Part shown: piece by piece, positions 17,109 through 26,600 of the stretch
Layout: each line of letters opens with the position of its first letter
Numbering within the stretch: the stretch's first letter is position 1
Source of the DNA: Shinella zoogloeoides
Lineage (GTDB): Bacteria; Pseudomonadota; Alphaproteobacteria; Rhizobiales; Rhizobiaceae
Length of the DNA stretch: 64,000 bases
Assembly (NCBI RefSeq): GCF_022682305.1
Contig: NZ_CP093528.1
Location: 3,903,501 to 3,967,500, forward strand
Reading direction: 5' to 3'
Program-made: the position numbers and the translations under genes
The notes under the pieces: generated by a model
Told to the model about the DNA's origin: nothing
The model's input: the letters and a program-made list of their open reading frames with translations, nothing else
Database searches by the model: none

Positions 17109-18508
17109 ACGACGACAGAAGAAGAGCACATCCGAAACGGCACCGCGGCAGCAGGGGTCCGAAGCCCCCGGAGGCCGACGCGAACCAGCCGGAAAAGCCG
17201 GGCCTTCGCGCCCGGCAGGCCGCGGCGAAAATCCTCGCGGCCGTGGTGGATCGCCGGACACCGCTCGACGGCATGCTCGACCTCGAGAACGGCAACCCCG
17301 CCTATCGCCAGTTGAACGATGCCGACCGCGCGCTGGTGCGCGCGATCCTCAACACGGCGCTGCGCCATCTCCCCCGCATCGAGGCGATCCTCGACACGCT
17401 GGTCGGCACGCCGTTGCCGGAGGGCGCGCGGGCGCTGCAACACGTGCTGACGGTCGCCGCCGCCCAGATCCTTTATCTGGACGTGCCCGATCATTCCGCC
17501 GTGGACCTTGCCGTGGAACAGGCCCAGCTCGACCCGCGCAACCGCCGTTTCGCCAGCCTCACCAATGCCGTGCTGCGTCGCCTTTCGCGCGAAAAGGCCT
17601 CGCATCTTACAGCGACCCGCGCCGTCTCCGTCATTCCGCCCTGGTTCCACGAGCGGCTTGTCGCCATCTACGGCGCGGACCATGCGGCCCGGATCGCCGC
17701 TTCTCTGCTGGAGCCGTCCTCCATCGACCTCACCGTCAAATCCGATGCGCAAGGCTGGGCCGACCGGCTCGGCGGCCTCGTCCTGCCGACCGGTTCCGTG
17801 CGCCTTCCCACCGCCTCCGGCGCCATTCCGGCGCTCGAAGGTTTCGAAGCCGGGGAATGGTGGGTGCAGGATGCCGCCGCGAGCCTTCCGGCGAAGCTTT
17901 TCAGCGACCTTGCCGGCAAGCGGGTCGCCGACCTTTGCGCCGCGCCCGGCGGCAAGACGGCGCAACTCGCGCTGGCGGGCGGCGAGGTGATCGCCCTCGA
18001 CCAGTCCGGCAACCGCCTGAAGCGGCTCATCGGCAATCTTGCCCGGCTCGGCCTGCCGGTCACAGCCGTCGAGGCCAATATGGCGGATTACCGGCCTGCC
18101 GAACTCTTCGACGCCGTCCTGCTCGATGCGCCATGCTCCTCCACCGGCACGATCCGCAAGCACCCGGATGTGCTCTGGACCAAAGGCCCGGAAGACATCG
18201 AAAAGCTCGCCCGCCTTCAGGAGCGGCTGCTGCGCCATGCGATGACGCTGGTGAAACCGGGCGGGGAACTCGTCTTCTCCAACTGCTCGCTCGATCCGAA
18301 CGAAGGCGAGGAGATGGTGTCGCGCGTGCTCGCCGACAATCCCTCCTGGCGGATCGAACCCGTCAGCCCTGCGGACTGGCCGGGGCTGGAGGCCGCGATC
18401 ACACCCCGCGGCGAATTCCGCACCACACCCGCCATGCTGCCCGCGACGGCCACGCATGCCGGTGGCGTGGACGGTTTCTATGCCGTGCGGCTGCGCAATG
18501 GCGCATGA
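17105..18508 (+). CDS. RsmB/NOP family rRNA (cytosine-C5) methyltransferase
   Basis: The 467-residue protein has a basic N-terminus, a NusB-like RNA-binding domain (about 35-165) and a Rossmann methyltransferase domain. SAM is bound by [10 protein letters not shown] (276-285). The two catalytic cysteines are C344 in DAPCSSTG and C394 in [11 protein letters not shown]. This is the RsmB layout, methylating 16S rRNA; the exact cytosine cannot be verified. The TTG start overlaps the htpX stop (TTGA), with AAGG upstream. Confidence 0.88.
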   Translation: MNDDRRRAHPKRHRGSRGPKPPEADANQPEKPGLRARQAAAKILAAVVDRRTPLDGMLDLENGNPAYRQLNDADRALVRAILNTALRHLPRIEAILDTLVGTPLPEGARALQHVLTVAAAQILYLDVPDHSAVDLAVEQAQLDPRNRRFASLTNAVLRRLSREKASHLTATRAVSVIPPWFHERLVAIYGADHAARIAASLLEPSSIDLTVKSDAQGWADRLGGLVLPTGSVRLPTASGAIPALEGFEAGEWWVQDAAASLPAKLFSDLAGKRVADLCAAPGGKTAQLALAGGEVIALDQSGNRLKRLIGNLARLGLPVTAVEANMADYRPAELFDAVLLDAPCSSTGTIRKHPDVLWTKGPEDIEKLARLQERLLRHAMTLVKPGGELVFSNCSLDPNEGEEMVSRVLADNPSWRIEPVSPADWPGLEAAITPRGEFRTTPAMLPATATHAGGVDGFYAVRLRNGA

Positions 18509-18611
18509 GGAAAGGACGGCGCACCGCCGTCATCAACAGTCCATAAGCGCCGACGAATTGACGCCGCTTGCCTCCTCGGCCTACCTATAGGCTTGGAGGC
18601 ATTCGTTAACC

Positions 18612-20291
18612 ATGCAGCTTTCCGACCGGCAGCGGCTTTCCTATCTCTATCTGCGTGAGGGTTGGCGCCGGTTCTCGCGAAGGCTTGCCTTGGGCCGAAT
18701 CAGCGCGATGCGCTTTTCCGGCGGCACGCCGGATCGACTTGTCGTGGCGCCGACGGACCTGCACCCCGCCGATCCCTTCGCCGGCGAAGAAATCGCCGCC
18801 GGGCGCTTTCCGCTTGCCGGCCGCGTACTGGAATGCGAGGGCGAATCGCCCTTCGCGCTGGAGCTTCCCTCCGAGGAATTCGCCGTTCGCCTGCATTCCT
18901 TCGGCTGGCTGCGCCATATGCGGCTGGTCGACCCCGAAAAGGCGGCGCACACGACCCGCTTCATCGTCGACGACTGGCTGCAGAGCCATGGCCGCGTCAT
19001 CGGAGGCCTTGCCTGGCGGCCGGATATCACGGCACAGCGCATCATCGCCTGGCTTTCCCATTCGCCGGTCATATTGAAAGATGCCGACTACCCCTTCTAC
19101 CGGCGTTTCCTGAAGAGCCTTGCCTTCCAGGTGCGCTACCTGCGCCATGTAGCGGACACGACCCGCGACGGCGAGCCGCGGCTGCGCGTGCGCATCGCGC
19201 TTGCCATGGCCTCCATCGCCATCCCATCCTCACCCTCCAAGATGCGCAAGGCCGCGCGCAATCTCGACGAGGAGCTGGACCGCCAGATCCTTCCCGATGG
19301 CGGCCATTGCTCGCGCAGTCCCCGCGCCGCGCTGGACCTCCTGCTCGACCTGCTGCCGCTGCGCCAGACCTATGTCAATCTCGGCCACGACATGCCCGCG
19401 CAGCTCATTCCCTGCATCGACCGCATCTTCCCGGCGCTACGCTTCTTCCGCCACCAGGGCGGGGAGCTCGCCCTCTTCAACGGCGCGACCTATACGCTGG
19501 CGAACGAGCTGATGTCCGTGCTGCGCTACGACGAGACGGGCGGTGCACCCTTCAAGGCGCTGCCCTCGATCAACTACGACCGGCTCGCGGTGAAGGAGAC
19601 GGTCGTGCTGATGGATACGGGCGTGCCGAAATCCGTCGATCTTTCCTCGACGGCGGCGGCCGGCACGCTCTCCATCGAGATGTCCTCCGGCAAGAACCGC
19701 TTCATCGTCAATTCCGGCCGCCCGCGCTTTGCCGGCGAGGCCATGCGGCAGATGTCGCGCATGACGGCGGCCCACTCGGTCGCGACGCTGAACGACACCT
19801 CGTCCTCGCGCATCTCAACCGCCCGTTTCCTCGGCCCCATCGTCATCGGCGGCGTCGGCAAGGTGACGGTATCGCGCACCGAGCGCGATTCCGGCGCCGA
19901 CGGCGTCACGGCAAGCCACGACGGCTACCTGAAGCGCTTCGGCCTCCTCTATGAGCGCGACATCCTCGTTGCGCCTTCCGGCAGCGAGATCCGCGGGCGC
20001 GAGCGCTTTCTCAAGCCCGGCAATCCGCATGCGCCGGTCGAGGGCCTGGCGGTGGTGCGGTTCCATATCCACCCGGCCATCCAGATCTATCCAGCGTCGG
20101 AGAACGAGGCCCGGCTCGTGGCGGCCGACGGCGAGGCCTGGGCGCTGACCTGCCTCGACGTGCCGGTGGAGGAGGAAGACGACGTCTTCTTCGCCGATCC
20201 CTCCGGCGTGAGGGCCTCCCGGCAACTGACCCTCACCATGCCGCTCGGCACGACGCCGGAGGTGCAGTGGTCGCTGGTGCGGCGGCGCTAG
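18612..20291 (+). CDS. Heparinase II/III-like family protein
   Basis: This 559-residue protein matches the alphaproteobacterial heparinase II/III-like family (PF07940): an alpha-toroid N-terminal half (WLRHMRLVDPEKAAHTTRFI, then QILPDGGHCSRSPRA) and a beta-sandwich C-terminal half (SSGKNRFIVNSGRP, FHIHPAIQIYP). Members with known activity are polysaccharide lyases acting on uronic-acid polymers. No signal peptide is visible, so this copy may be cytosolic or exported by another route. Many rhizobia keep it between the rRNA methyltransferase and purH, but its substrate is unknown. TTAACCAT, a CtrA half-site-like sequence, overlaps the start codon. Confidence 0.82.
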   Translation: MQLSDRQRLSYLYLREGWRRFSRRLALGRISAMRFSGGTPDRLVVAPTDLHPADPFAGEEIAAGRFPLAGRVLECEGESPFALELPSEEFAVRLHSFGWLRHMRLVDPEKAAHTTRFIVDDWLQSHGRVIGGLAWRPDITAQRIIAWLSHSPVILKDADYPFYRRFLKSLAFQVRYLRHVADTTRDGEPRLRVRIALAMASIAIPSSPSKMRKAARNLDEELDRQILPDGGHCSRSPRAALDLLLDLLPLRQTYVNLGHDMPAQLIPCIDRIFPALRFFRHQGGELALFNGATYTLANELMSVLRYDETGGAPFKALPSINYDRLAVKETVVLMDTGVPKSVDLSSTAAAGTLSIEMSSGKNRFIVNSGRPRFAGEAMRQMSRMTAAHSVATLNDTSSSRISTARFLGPIVIGGVGKVTVSRTERDSGADGVTASHDGYLKRFGLLYERDILVAPSGSEIRGRERFLKPGNPHAPVEGLAVVRFHIHPAIQIYPASENEARLVAADGEAWALTCLDVPVEEEDDVFFADPSGVRASRQLTLTMPLGTTPEVQWSLVRRR

Positions 20292-20378
20292 AGCGTTTCC
20301 AGCCGAAGCGGAATCGCTTCGGTGTCGGATAATACGATAAAACAAAAAGCTAGAGAAATTCCGATAAAAGCGCTCCAG
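20288..20378. repeat. Palindromic intergenic repeat element (candidate rhizobial mosaic repeat)
   Basis: Directly after the stop codon, CTAGAGCG is mirrored by CGCTCCAG at the far end. An 8-bp stem lies inside (CCGAAGCG / CGCTTCGG, 20303-20322). The AT-rich middle, with AAACAAAAAGCTAGAG, is unlike the flanking coding sequence. The style resembles the short mosaic repeats found between genes in rhizobia. Only one copy is in this window. Confidence 0.55.
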
Positions 20379-20486
20379 CTTCCGGCGCCATTCCATCCTT
20401 TCGCGGTTTTCTCCGCGCCATGCCTGTGATAACGGGGCGCATGACCATCCGGCCCTCCTCCCGGGCCGTCAGAACGGAGCATCCCA

Positions 20487-22097
20487 ATGGCCGTCATTTC
20501 CAAGAAAATCCCCGCCCCCGACCGCGTTACCATGCGCACCGCACTGCTGTCGGTCTCCGACAAGACCGGCATCGTCGAGCTTGCCCGGGCGCTCGCCGAA
20601 AAGGGCGTGCGTCTCCTGTCGACCGGCGGCACGCACAAGGCGCTCAGCGATGCGGGCCTTACGGTGACGGACGTTTCGGAAGTGACCGGCTTCCCGGAAA
20701 TCATGGACGGCCGCGTCAAGACGCTGCATCCTTCCGTTCACGGCGGCCTGCTGGCGATCCGCGACGACGCCGAGCATGTCGAGGCGATGAAGGCGCACGG
20801 CATCGGCGCGATCGACCTTGCGGTCATCAACCTCTACCCCTTCGAGGACGTCCGCGCCAAGGGCGGCGACTATCCGACGACCGTCGAGAACATCGATATC
20901 GGCGGTCCGGCCATGATCCGCGCCTCGGCCAAGAACCATGCCTATGTGACCATCGTCACCGACCCGGCCGACTATTCCGCCCTGCTGGAAGAACTGGCCG
21001 ACGGGTCAACCTCCTACGCCTTCCGCCAGCGCATGGCCGCCAAGGCCTATGCCCGCACGGCCGCCTATGACGCGGCGATTTCCAACTGGTTCGCCGAGGC
21101 GCTCGACATCGCGATGCCGCGCCACCGGGTTCTCGGCGGCGTCCTGAAGGAAGAGATGCGCTACGGCGAGAACCCGCACCAGAAGGCGGGCTTCTACGTC
21201 ACCGGCGAAAACCGCCCCGGCGTCGCCACCGCGACGCTGCTGCAGGGCAAGCAGCTCTCCTACAACAATATCAACGACACGGACGCCGCCTTCGAGCTGG
21301 TCGCCGAGTTCCTGCCGGAGAACGGCCCGGCCTGCGCGATCATCAAGCACGCCAATCCTTGCGGCGTCGCTACCGGCAAGACGCTGAAGGACGCCTATGC
21401 TCGGGCGCTCGCCTGCGATCCGGTCTCGGCCTTCGGCGGCATCATCGCGCTCAACTCGAAGCTGGACGGGGAGACGGCGGAAGAAATCGTCAAGCTCTTC
21501 ACCGAGGTCATCATCGCACCGGATGCCGACGAGAAGGCCCGCGCCATCATCGCCTCCAAGCCGAACCTGCGCCTGCTGGTGACGGGCGCGCTGCCCGATC
21601 CGCGCGTGCCGGGCCTTTCCGCCAAGACCGTTTCCGGCGGCCTGCTGGTGCAGAGCCGCGACAACGGCATGGTCGAGGACCTGGAACTGAAGGTCGTGAC
21701 CAAGCGCGCGCCGACGGCGCAAGAGCTTGTGGACATGAAGTTCGCCTTCAAGGTCGCCAAGCATGTCAAGTCGAATGCCGTGGTCTATGCCAAGGACGGC
21801 CAGACCGCCGGTATCGGCGCCGGGCAGATGAGCCGCGTCGATTCCGCCCGCATTGCGGGCCTGAAGGCCGAGGAAGCCGCAAAGGCCATGGGCCTTGCGG
21901 AACCGCTGACGCGCGGCTCCGCCGTCGCCTCCGAAGCCTTCCTACCCTTCGCGGACGGTCTGCTCTCGGCAATCGCCGCCGGCGCGACGGCCGTCATCCA
22001 GCCGGGCGGCTCGATGCGCGATGCGGAAGTCATCGCCGCGGCGGACGAGGCGGGTGTCGCCATGGTCTTCACCGGCATGCGCCACTTCCGCCACTGA
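20487..22097 (+). CDS. purH: Bifunctional AICAR transformylase / IMP cyclohydrolase
   Basis: The last two steps of IMP synthesis in one 536-residue protein. The N-terminal cyclohydrolase domain starts at [16 protein letters not shown] and contains STGGTHKAL and [13 protein letters not shown]. The transformylase domain carries the catalytic Lys-His pair in [11 protein letters not shown] and ends with [14 protein letters not shown] and FTGMRHFRH. The length is normal. The ATG has GGAG about eight bases upstream. A hairpin terminator follows. Confidence 0.97.
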   Translation: MAVISKKIPAPDRVTMRTALLSVSDKTGIVELARALAEKGVRLLSTGGTHKALSDAGLTVTDVSEVTGFPEIMDGRVKTLHPSVHGGLLAIRDDAEHVEAMKAHGIGAIDLAVINLYPFEDVRAKGGDYPTTVENIDIGGPAMIRASAKNHAYVTIVTDPADYSALLEELADGSTSYAFRQRMAAKAYARTAAYDAAISNWFAEALDIAMPRHRVLGGVLKEEMRYGENPHQKAGFYVTGENRPGVATATLLQGKQLSYNNINDTDAAFELVAEFLPENGPACAIIKHANPCGVATGKTLKDAYARALACDPVSAFGGIIALNSKLDGETAEEIVKLFTEVIIAPDADEKARAIIASKPNLRLLVTGALPDPRVPGLSAKTVSGGLLVQSRDNGMVEDLELKVVTKRAPTAQELVDMKFAFKVAKHVKSNAVVYAKDGQTAGIGAGQMSRVDSARIAGLKAEEAAKAMGLAEPLTRGSAVASEAFLPFADGLLSAIAAGATAVIQPGGSMRDAEVIAAADEAGVAMVFTGMRHFRH

Positions 22098-22117
22098 ACT
22101 TCGGCTCCACCTGAACG

Positions 22118-22140
22118 AAACGCCCCGAAAGGGGCGTTTT
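22118..22140. terminator. Bidirectional terminator between purH and the UMF1-type transporter gene
   Basis: Stem AAACGCCCC / GGGGCGTTT with a GAAA tetraloop, then TTTT on the plus side and a short T-rich tail on the minus side. Confidence 0.85.
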
Positions 22141-22145
22141 GCGTT

Positions 22146-23531
22146 TCAGGCCTCAACCTTGGCGGCCGGGTAGGGCGTGCGCAGCAGGAGCAGGAGGCCA
22201 ACGACGAGGAAGGCGATCAGCGCCATCATGCCGAGGCGGGCGGAGCCCGTGGCCGTAGTGATGAGCGCAACCGAGAGCGGAGCGAGGAACGATGTCGCCC
22301 GGCCCGAAAGGGCATAGAGGCCGAAATAGCGGCCCGCCTCGTCCGGATGGATGCTTCTCGCCAGATAGGAGCGCGCCGAGGCTTGCACGGGACCGAAGGC
22401 GACGCCGATCAGAAGGCCGTAGAGGATATAGGCCTTCTCCGCCGCCGTGCCGAAGAGGCCGCCGCTATCGGCGGTCGGCAACGGGATAAGGCCGAAGAGC
22501 GTGAAGCCGGGGCCGGTCGAGACGATGCCGATGGTGGCGAGCGTCAGGCAGACGAGGCTCATGACGACGACGATCTTCGAGCCGAGGCGCTTGTCCAGCC
22601 GGCTGGCATAGAGGCAGCCGCCGATGGCGACGACATTGAGGATGATGCCGTAGATGCCGAGTTCGAAGGTCTGCCAGGCGAACATGCCGGCCGCAAAAGT
22701 GCCCCCAAGCGCAAGAAGCCCATTGACACCGTCCTGGTAGATCATGCGGGCGATAAGGAAACGGAGGATGCCGGGCCTGTTTTTCAGGTCACGCAGCGTC
22801 GCGGAGAGATCGGAAAAGCCGGCACGCACGGCCGCGGTGATGGGCAGGCCCTTGCTCTGGTCCGGCGTGAACAGGAACATCGGCAGGATGAAGACGAAAT
22901 ACCAGGCCGCCGAGATCGGCCCGGTGATGCGCGCATCCTCGCCCGTTGCGGGATTTAGACCGAAGAGGGGCGAGATGCCGAGGGCAGTCTTGCCCGTGTC
23001 GGGATTGGCGGCGATGAGGGCGACGACGGCGATCAGCACGATCATGCCGCCGAGATAGCCGAGGCCCCAGGCGATATTGGAGACCCGCCCCGTATCCTCG
23101 GGCTTCACCAGCCGGGGCATCATCGAATCGTTGAAGACGATGGAGAATTCCGCCGCGACGGTCGCAAGCACGATCATCGCCATGGCGAAGGGCAAGCTGC
23201 TGCCCGGCGCCGCCTGCCAGAGGGCGGCGAGCGACAGGATCTTCACCACCGCAAAGACGGCGATCCAGGGCTTTCGCGCACCGGAGGCGTCCGCGATGGA
23301 ACCCATGACCGGGGCGAGCAGCGCAATGGCGATGCCGGCAATGGTGAGCGTGTAGCTCCAGGCCGCCTGACCGGCCGCATGGTCCTCGGTGAGGCGCGAG
23401 ACGAGGTAGGGGCCGAAGATGAAGGTGGTGATGACCGTGAAAAAGGGCTGGGCTGCCCAGTCGAACAGCATCCAGCCCGCAATACCGAGACGGCCCGTCC
23501 GTGGCTCCCGGCTTTCCGTGACGACCGTCAT
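22146..23531 (-). CDS. MFS transporter, UMF1 / Atg22-like family
   Basis: This 461-residue membrane protein has about twelve hydrophobic helices. Its beginning, [20 protein letters not shown], and [17 protein letters not shown] are typical of the UMF1 family (PF11700, Atg22-like), as is [20 protein letters not shown] near the C-terminal half. Yeast Atg22 exports amino acids from the vacuole; bacterial substrates are unknown. An excellent AAGGAGGGG precedes the chosen ATG; an earlier in-frame start has none. It is monocistronic and converges on purH. Confidence 0.85.
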   Translation of the reverse strand: MTVVTESREPRTGRLGIAGWMLFDWAAQPFFTVITTFIFGPYLVSRLTEDHAAGQAAWSYTLTIAGIAIALLAPVMGSIADASGARKPWIAVFAVVKILSLAALWQAAPGSSLPFAMAMIVLATVAAEFSIVFNDSMMPRLVKPEDTGRVSNIAWGLGYLGGMIVLIAVVALIAANPDTGKTALGISPLFGLNPATGEDARITGPISAAWYFVFILPMFLFTPDQSKGLPITAAVRAGFSDLSATLRDLKNRPGILRFLIARMIYQDGVNGLLALGGTFAAGMFAWQTFELGIYGIILNVVAIGGCLYASRLDKRLGSKIVVVMSLVCLTLATIGIVSTGPGFTLFGLIPLPTADSGGLFGTAAEKAYILYGLLIGVAFGPVQASARSYLARSIHPDEAGRYFGLYALSGRATSFLAPLSVALITTATGSARLGMMALIAFLVVGLLLLLRTPYPAAKVEA

Positions 23532-23617
23532 TGCCCCTCCTTGGCTATGGGGCAACGACCATGCGCCCGTCTGTCGGCTGATGGAAACATGGACCCATCA
23601 GCCGGCAGCGGACTGTC

Positions 23618-26600
23618 TCACTTCGCCCTTTCCTGTGCAAGGTCGCTCAGGATGCCGGCGGCGACGCTGACCTTGGCGAGCGTGGCCTCGCCCGTTTCCG
23701 TCAGCGCCGAGAGGTTCGCCGTCACGCGGGCAAGCCGTTCCTTCTCCGCCTGCTGCCAGGCGGCGAGGGGGGCCTTATCGCCCTTGTGGCGGATCAGCAC
23801 GGCGCTCGAAAGGTCGCGGCGGGCATTGGCGATATCGGTAAGGCTGCGCTGAAGGGCGAGAGCCTCATAGAGATCGCCGGTCGGAATGCGGCCGGCGGCC
23901 GAGAGCAGGCGGCCGATATTCAGCGCGGAGCTGATGCCGGCGAAGGTCTGCGCCGTCTTTCCGAGCGTATCGCCGGTCGCCGTCGCGATCAGCATGACTT
24001 CCGGCACGAAGGTGAGCGTGGAGAGCGTGGCGATTTCTTCCGCCAGTTCAGCCGGCACGCCTTCGTCCTCATAGGCATGGGCCTTGCGGCGGGCTTCGTC
24101 GGCCGCAACCTCCGAAACCAGCGTCGCGAGGTTCGGGCGAAGCTGCTTCAGCGCCTGCCTGAGCTTGTGCACCGCCTGTTCCAGCGGGCCGGAAACCGCG
24201 CCCGTCGTCAGGAGCAAGCCGGTGACGGAAGCGTAGATGCGGCCGATCTCCTCATAGAGGTCATTCTGCACCGAGCCGGCGACAACGTTGTCCAGCGCAT
24301 CGACGCCGGCATAGAGCGCTGCAAGGCCGTAGCCGTCACGGGCGATGATTGCCGCCTTCACCGCATCCGCCGGGCCGAAGCCCGTGCCATCGGTCAGGGT
24401 GTTGATGAAGGCCGGGCCACCGCGGTTGATCACCTCGTTGCAGAGGATCGTCGCGATGATCTCGCGGCGCAGGCGATGCGAACGGATATCGTCCGCATAG
24501 GCCTTCTGCATCTTGGCCGGGAAGTAGCCCGAAAGGGTCGGCTCGAAATAGGGCTCGTCCGGCAGGTCCGTGTGGATCAGCTCATCGAACAGCACCAGCT
24601 TGGCATAGGAGAGCAGCACGCCGATCTCCGGCCGCGTCAGCGGCTTGCCGGCCTGGTAGCGCTCGGCGACCGTACGGTCGTCGGGCAGCGTCTCGACCTT
24701 GCGGTTGAGCTGGCCGGCGGCCTCCAGGCGATCCATCAGGCGTGTCAGCGGCGCGCGGTTGGCCGCGCCCTGCTTTTCCGTCAGCGAGATCGCCAGCGAC
24801 TGCAGGTAGTTGTTGCGCAGCACGAGATGGGCCACCTCGTCCGTCATCGAGGCGAGCAGCACGTTGCGCTTGGCGCGCGTCAGCCGCTCGTCGCGCATGG
24901 CCGAGGCGAGCGCGATCTTGATGTTGACCTCGACGTCCGACGAATTCACGCCGGCCGAGTTGTCGATGGCGTCGGAATTGCTGCGGCCGCCCTTGAGGCC
25001 GAAGGCGATGCGGCCGCGCTGCGTGACGCCGAGGTTCGCGCCCTCGCCGATGACCTTGGCGCGGACATCCTCGCCGACGATGCGGATCGGATCGTTGGCG
25101 CGGTCGCCGACTTCCGCATCCGTCTCGTTCTGGCCGCGGATATAGGTGCCGATACCGCCGAACCAGAGAAGATCGACCGGCGCCTTGAGGATCGCCGTCA
25201 TGATCTCGAACGGCGTCGCCTTGGCCTTGTCGATGCCGATCACGGCCATGGCTTCCGGCGTCAGCGTCACGGATTTCTCCGTGCGCGGAATGATCATCGC
25301 ACCCTTGGAGAGCACCGAGCGGTCATAATCCTGCCAGCTCGAGCGCGGCAGGTTGAACATGCGGCGGCGCTCGGCGAAGGACGTATCCGTATCCGGCGAA
25401 GGATCGATGAAGATATCGCGGTGGTCGAAAGCCGCGACGAGGCGGATCTTGCGCGACAGCAGCATGCCGTTGCCGAAGACGTCGCCCGACATGTCGCCGA
25501 CGCCGGCGACGGTGAAGGGCGTCTTCTGGATGTCGATATTCATCTCGCGGAAGTGGCGCTTGACGGTTTCCCAGGCGCCGCGGGCGGTGATGCCCATCTT
25601 CTTGTGGTCGTAGCCGGCAGAACCGCCGGACGCGAAGGCGTCGTCGAGCCAGAATCCGGCTTCCTGGGCGAGGCCATTCGCCGTGTCGGAGAAGGTCGCC
25701 GTGCCCTTGTCGGCGGCGACGACGAAGTAGGGGTCGTCACCGTCGATGCGGACCGTATCGGCCGGCGGCACTACGTCCTGGCCGACGATATTGTCGGTGA
25801 CGGAGAGCAGCGTGCGGATATAGGTCTTGTAGGCTTCCGTGCCGGCCTTGAAGATCGCGTCGCGGCTGCCGCCGACGGGAAGCTGCTTCGGATAGAAGCC
25901 GCCCTTGGCGCCGACCGGCACGATGACCGAGTTCTTCACCTGCTGCGCTTTCACGAGGCCGAGCACTTCCGTGCGATAGTCCTGCGCGCGGTCCGACCAG
26001 CGAAGGCCGCCGCGAGCAACCTTGCCGAAGCGCAGATGCACGCCTTCCACTTCCGCGCCATAGACGAAGACTTCGCGGAAGGGGCGGGGCTCCGGCAGGC
26101 CGTCGAGGGCCTTCGGATCGAGCTTGATCGCCAGCGTGCGGCGCGGCCTGCCGTCCGGATCGTTCTGGAAATAGTTGGTGCGCAGCGTCGCCTCGATGGC
26201 GTTGACGTAGCGGCGCAGCATCCGGTCCTCGTCGAGGCTCGGCACGTTGGCCAGCGCTCCCTCGATAGCGGCTGCGGCTTCCGCGGATTTCTTCTCGCGC
26301 TGGCGGTCCGAAAGCTTCGGGTCGAGGCGGGTGTCGAACAGGCGGAAGAGGTTCGCCGCGATGGCCGGATATTTGTTCAGCGTATCGGCGATGTAACCCT
26401 GCGAATAGGCAATGCCTGTCTGGCGCAGGTAGCGCGAGTAGGTGCGCAGCGCCATAATCTCGCGGGCCGAAAGGCCGCCAGTCAGGATCAGGCGGTTCAG
26501 CGCGTCGTCGTCCACCTCGCCATGCCAGGCGGCAAGGAAGGCCTCCTCCAGCATCGGGCTGAGCTTGGCAAGATTGACCTCCTGCCCGTCGCGCTGCTTC

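Noticed and set aside
16502..18457. 651-codon minus-strand frame across htpX and the rRNA methyltransferase gene
   Set aside because: Spans two well-defined plus-strand genes and has no motif of its own.
18606..18613. TTAACCAT as a CtrA-binding site
   Set aside because: Only a single 8-nt match, and it overlaps the start codon; too frequent by chance to annotate.
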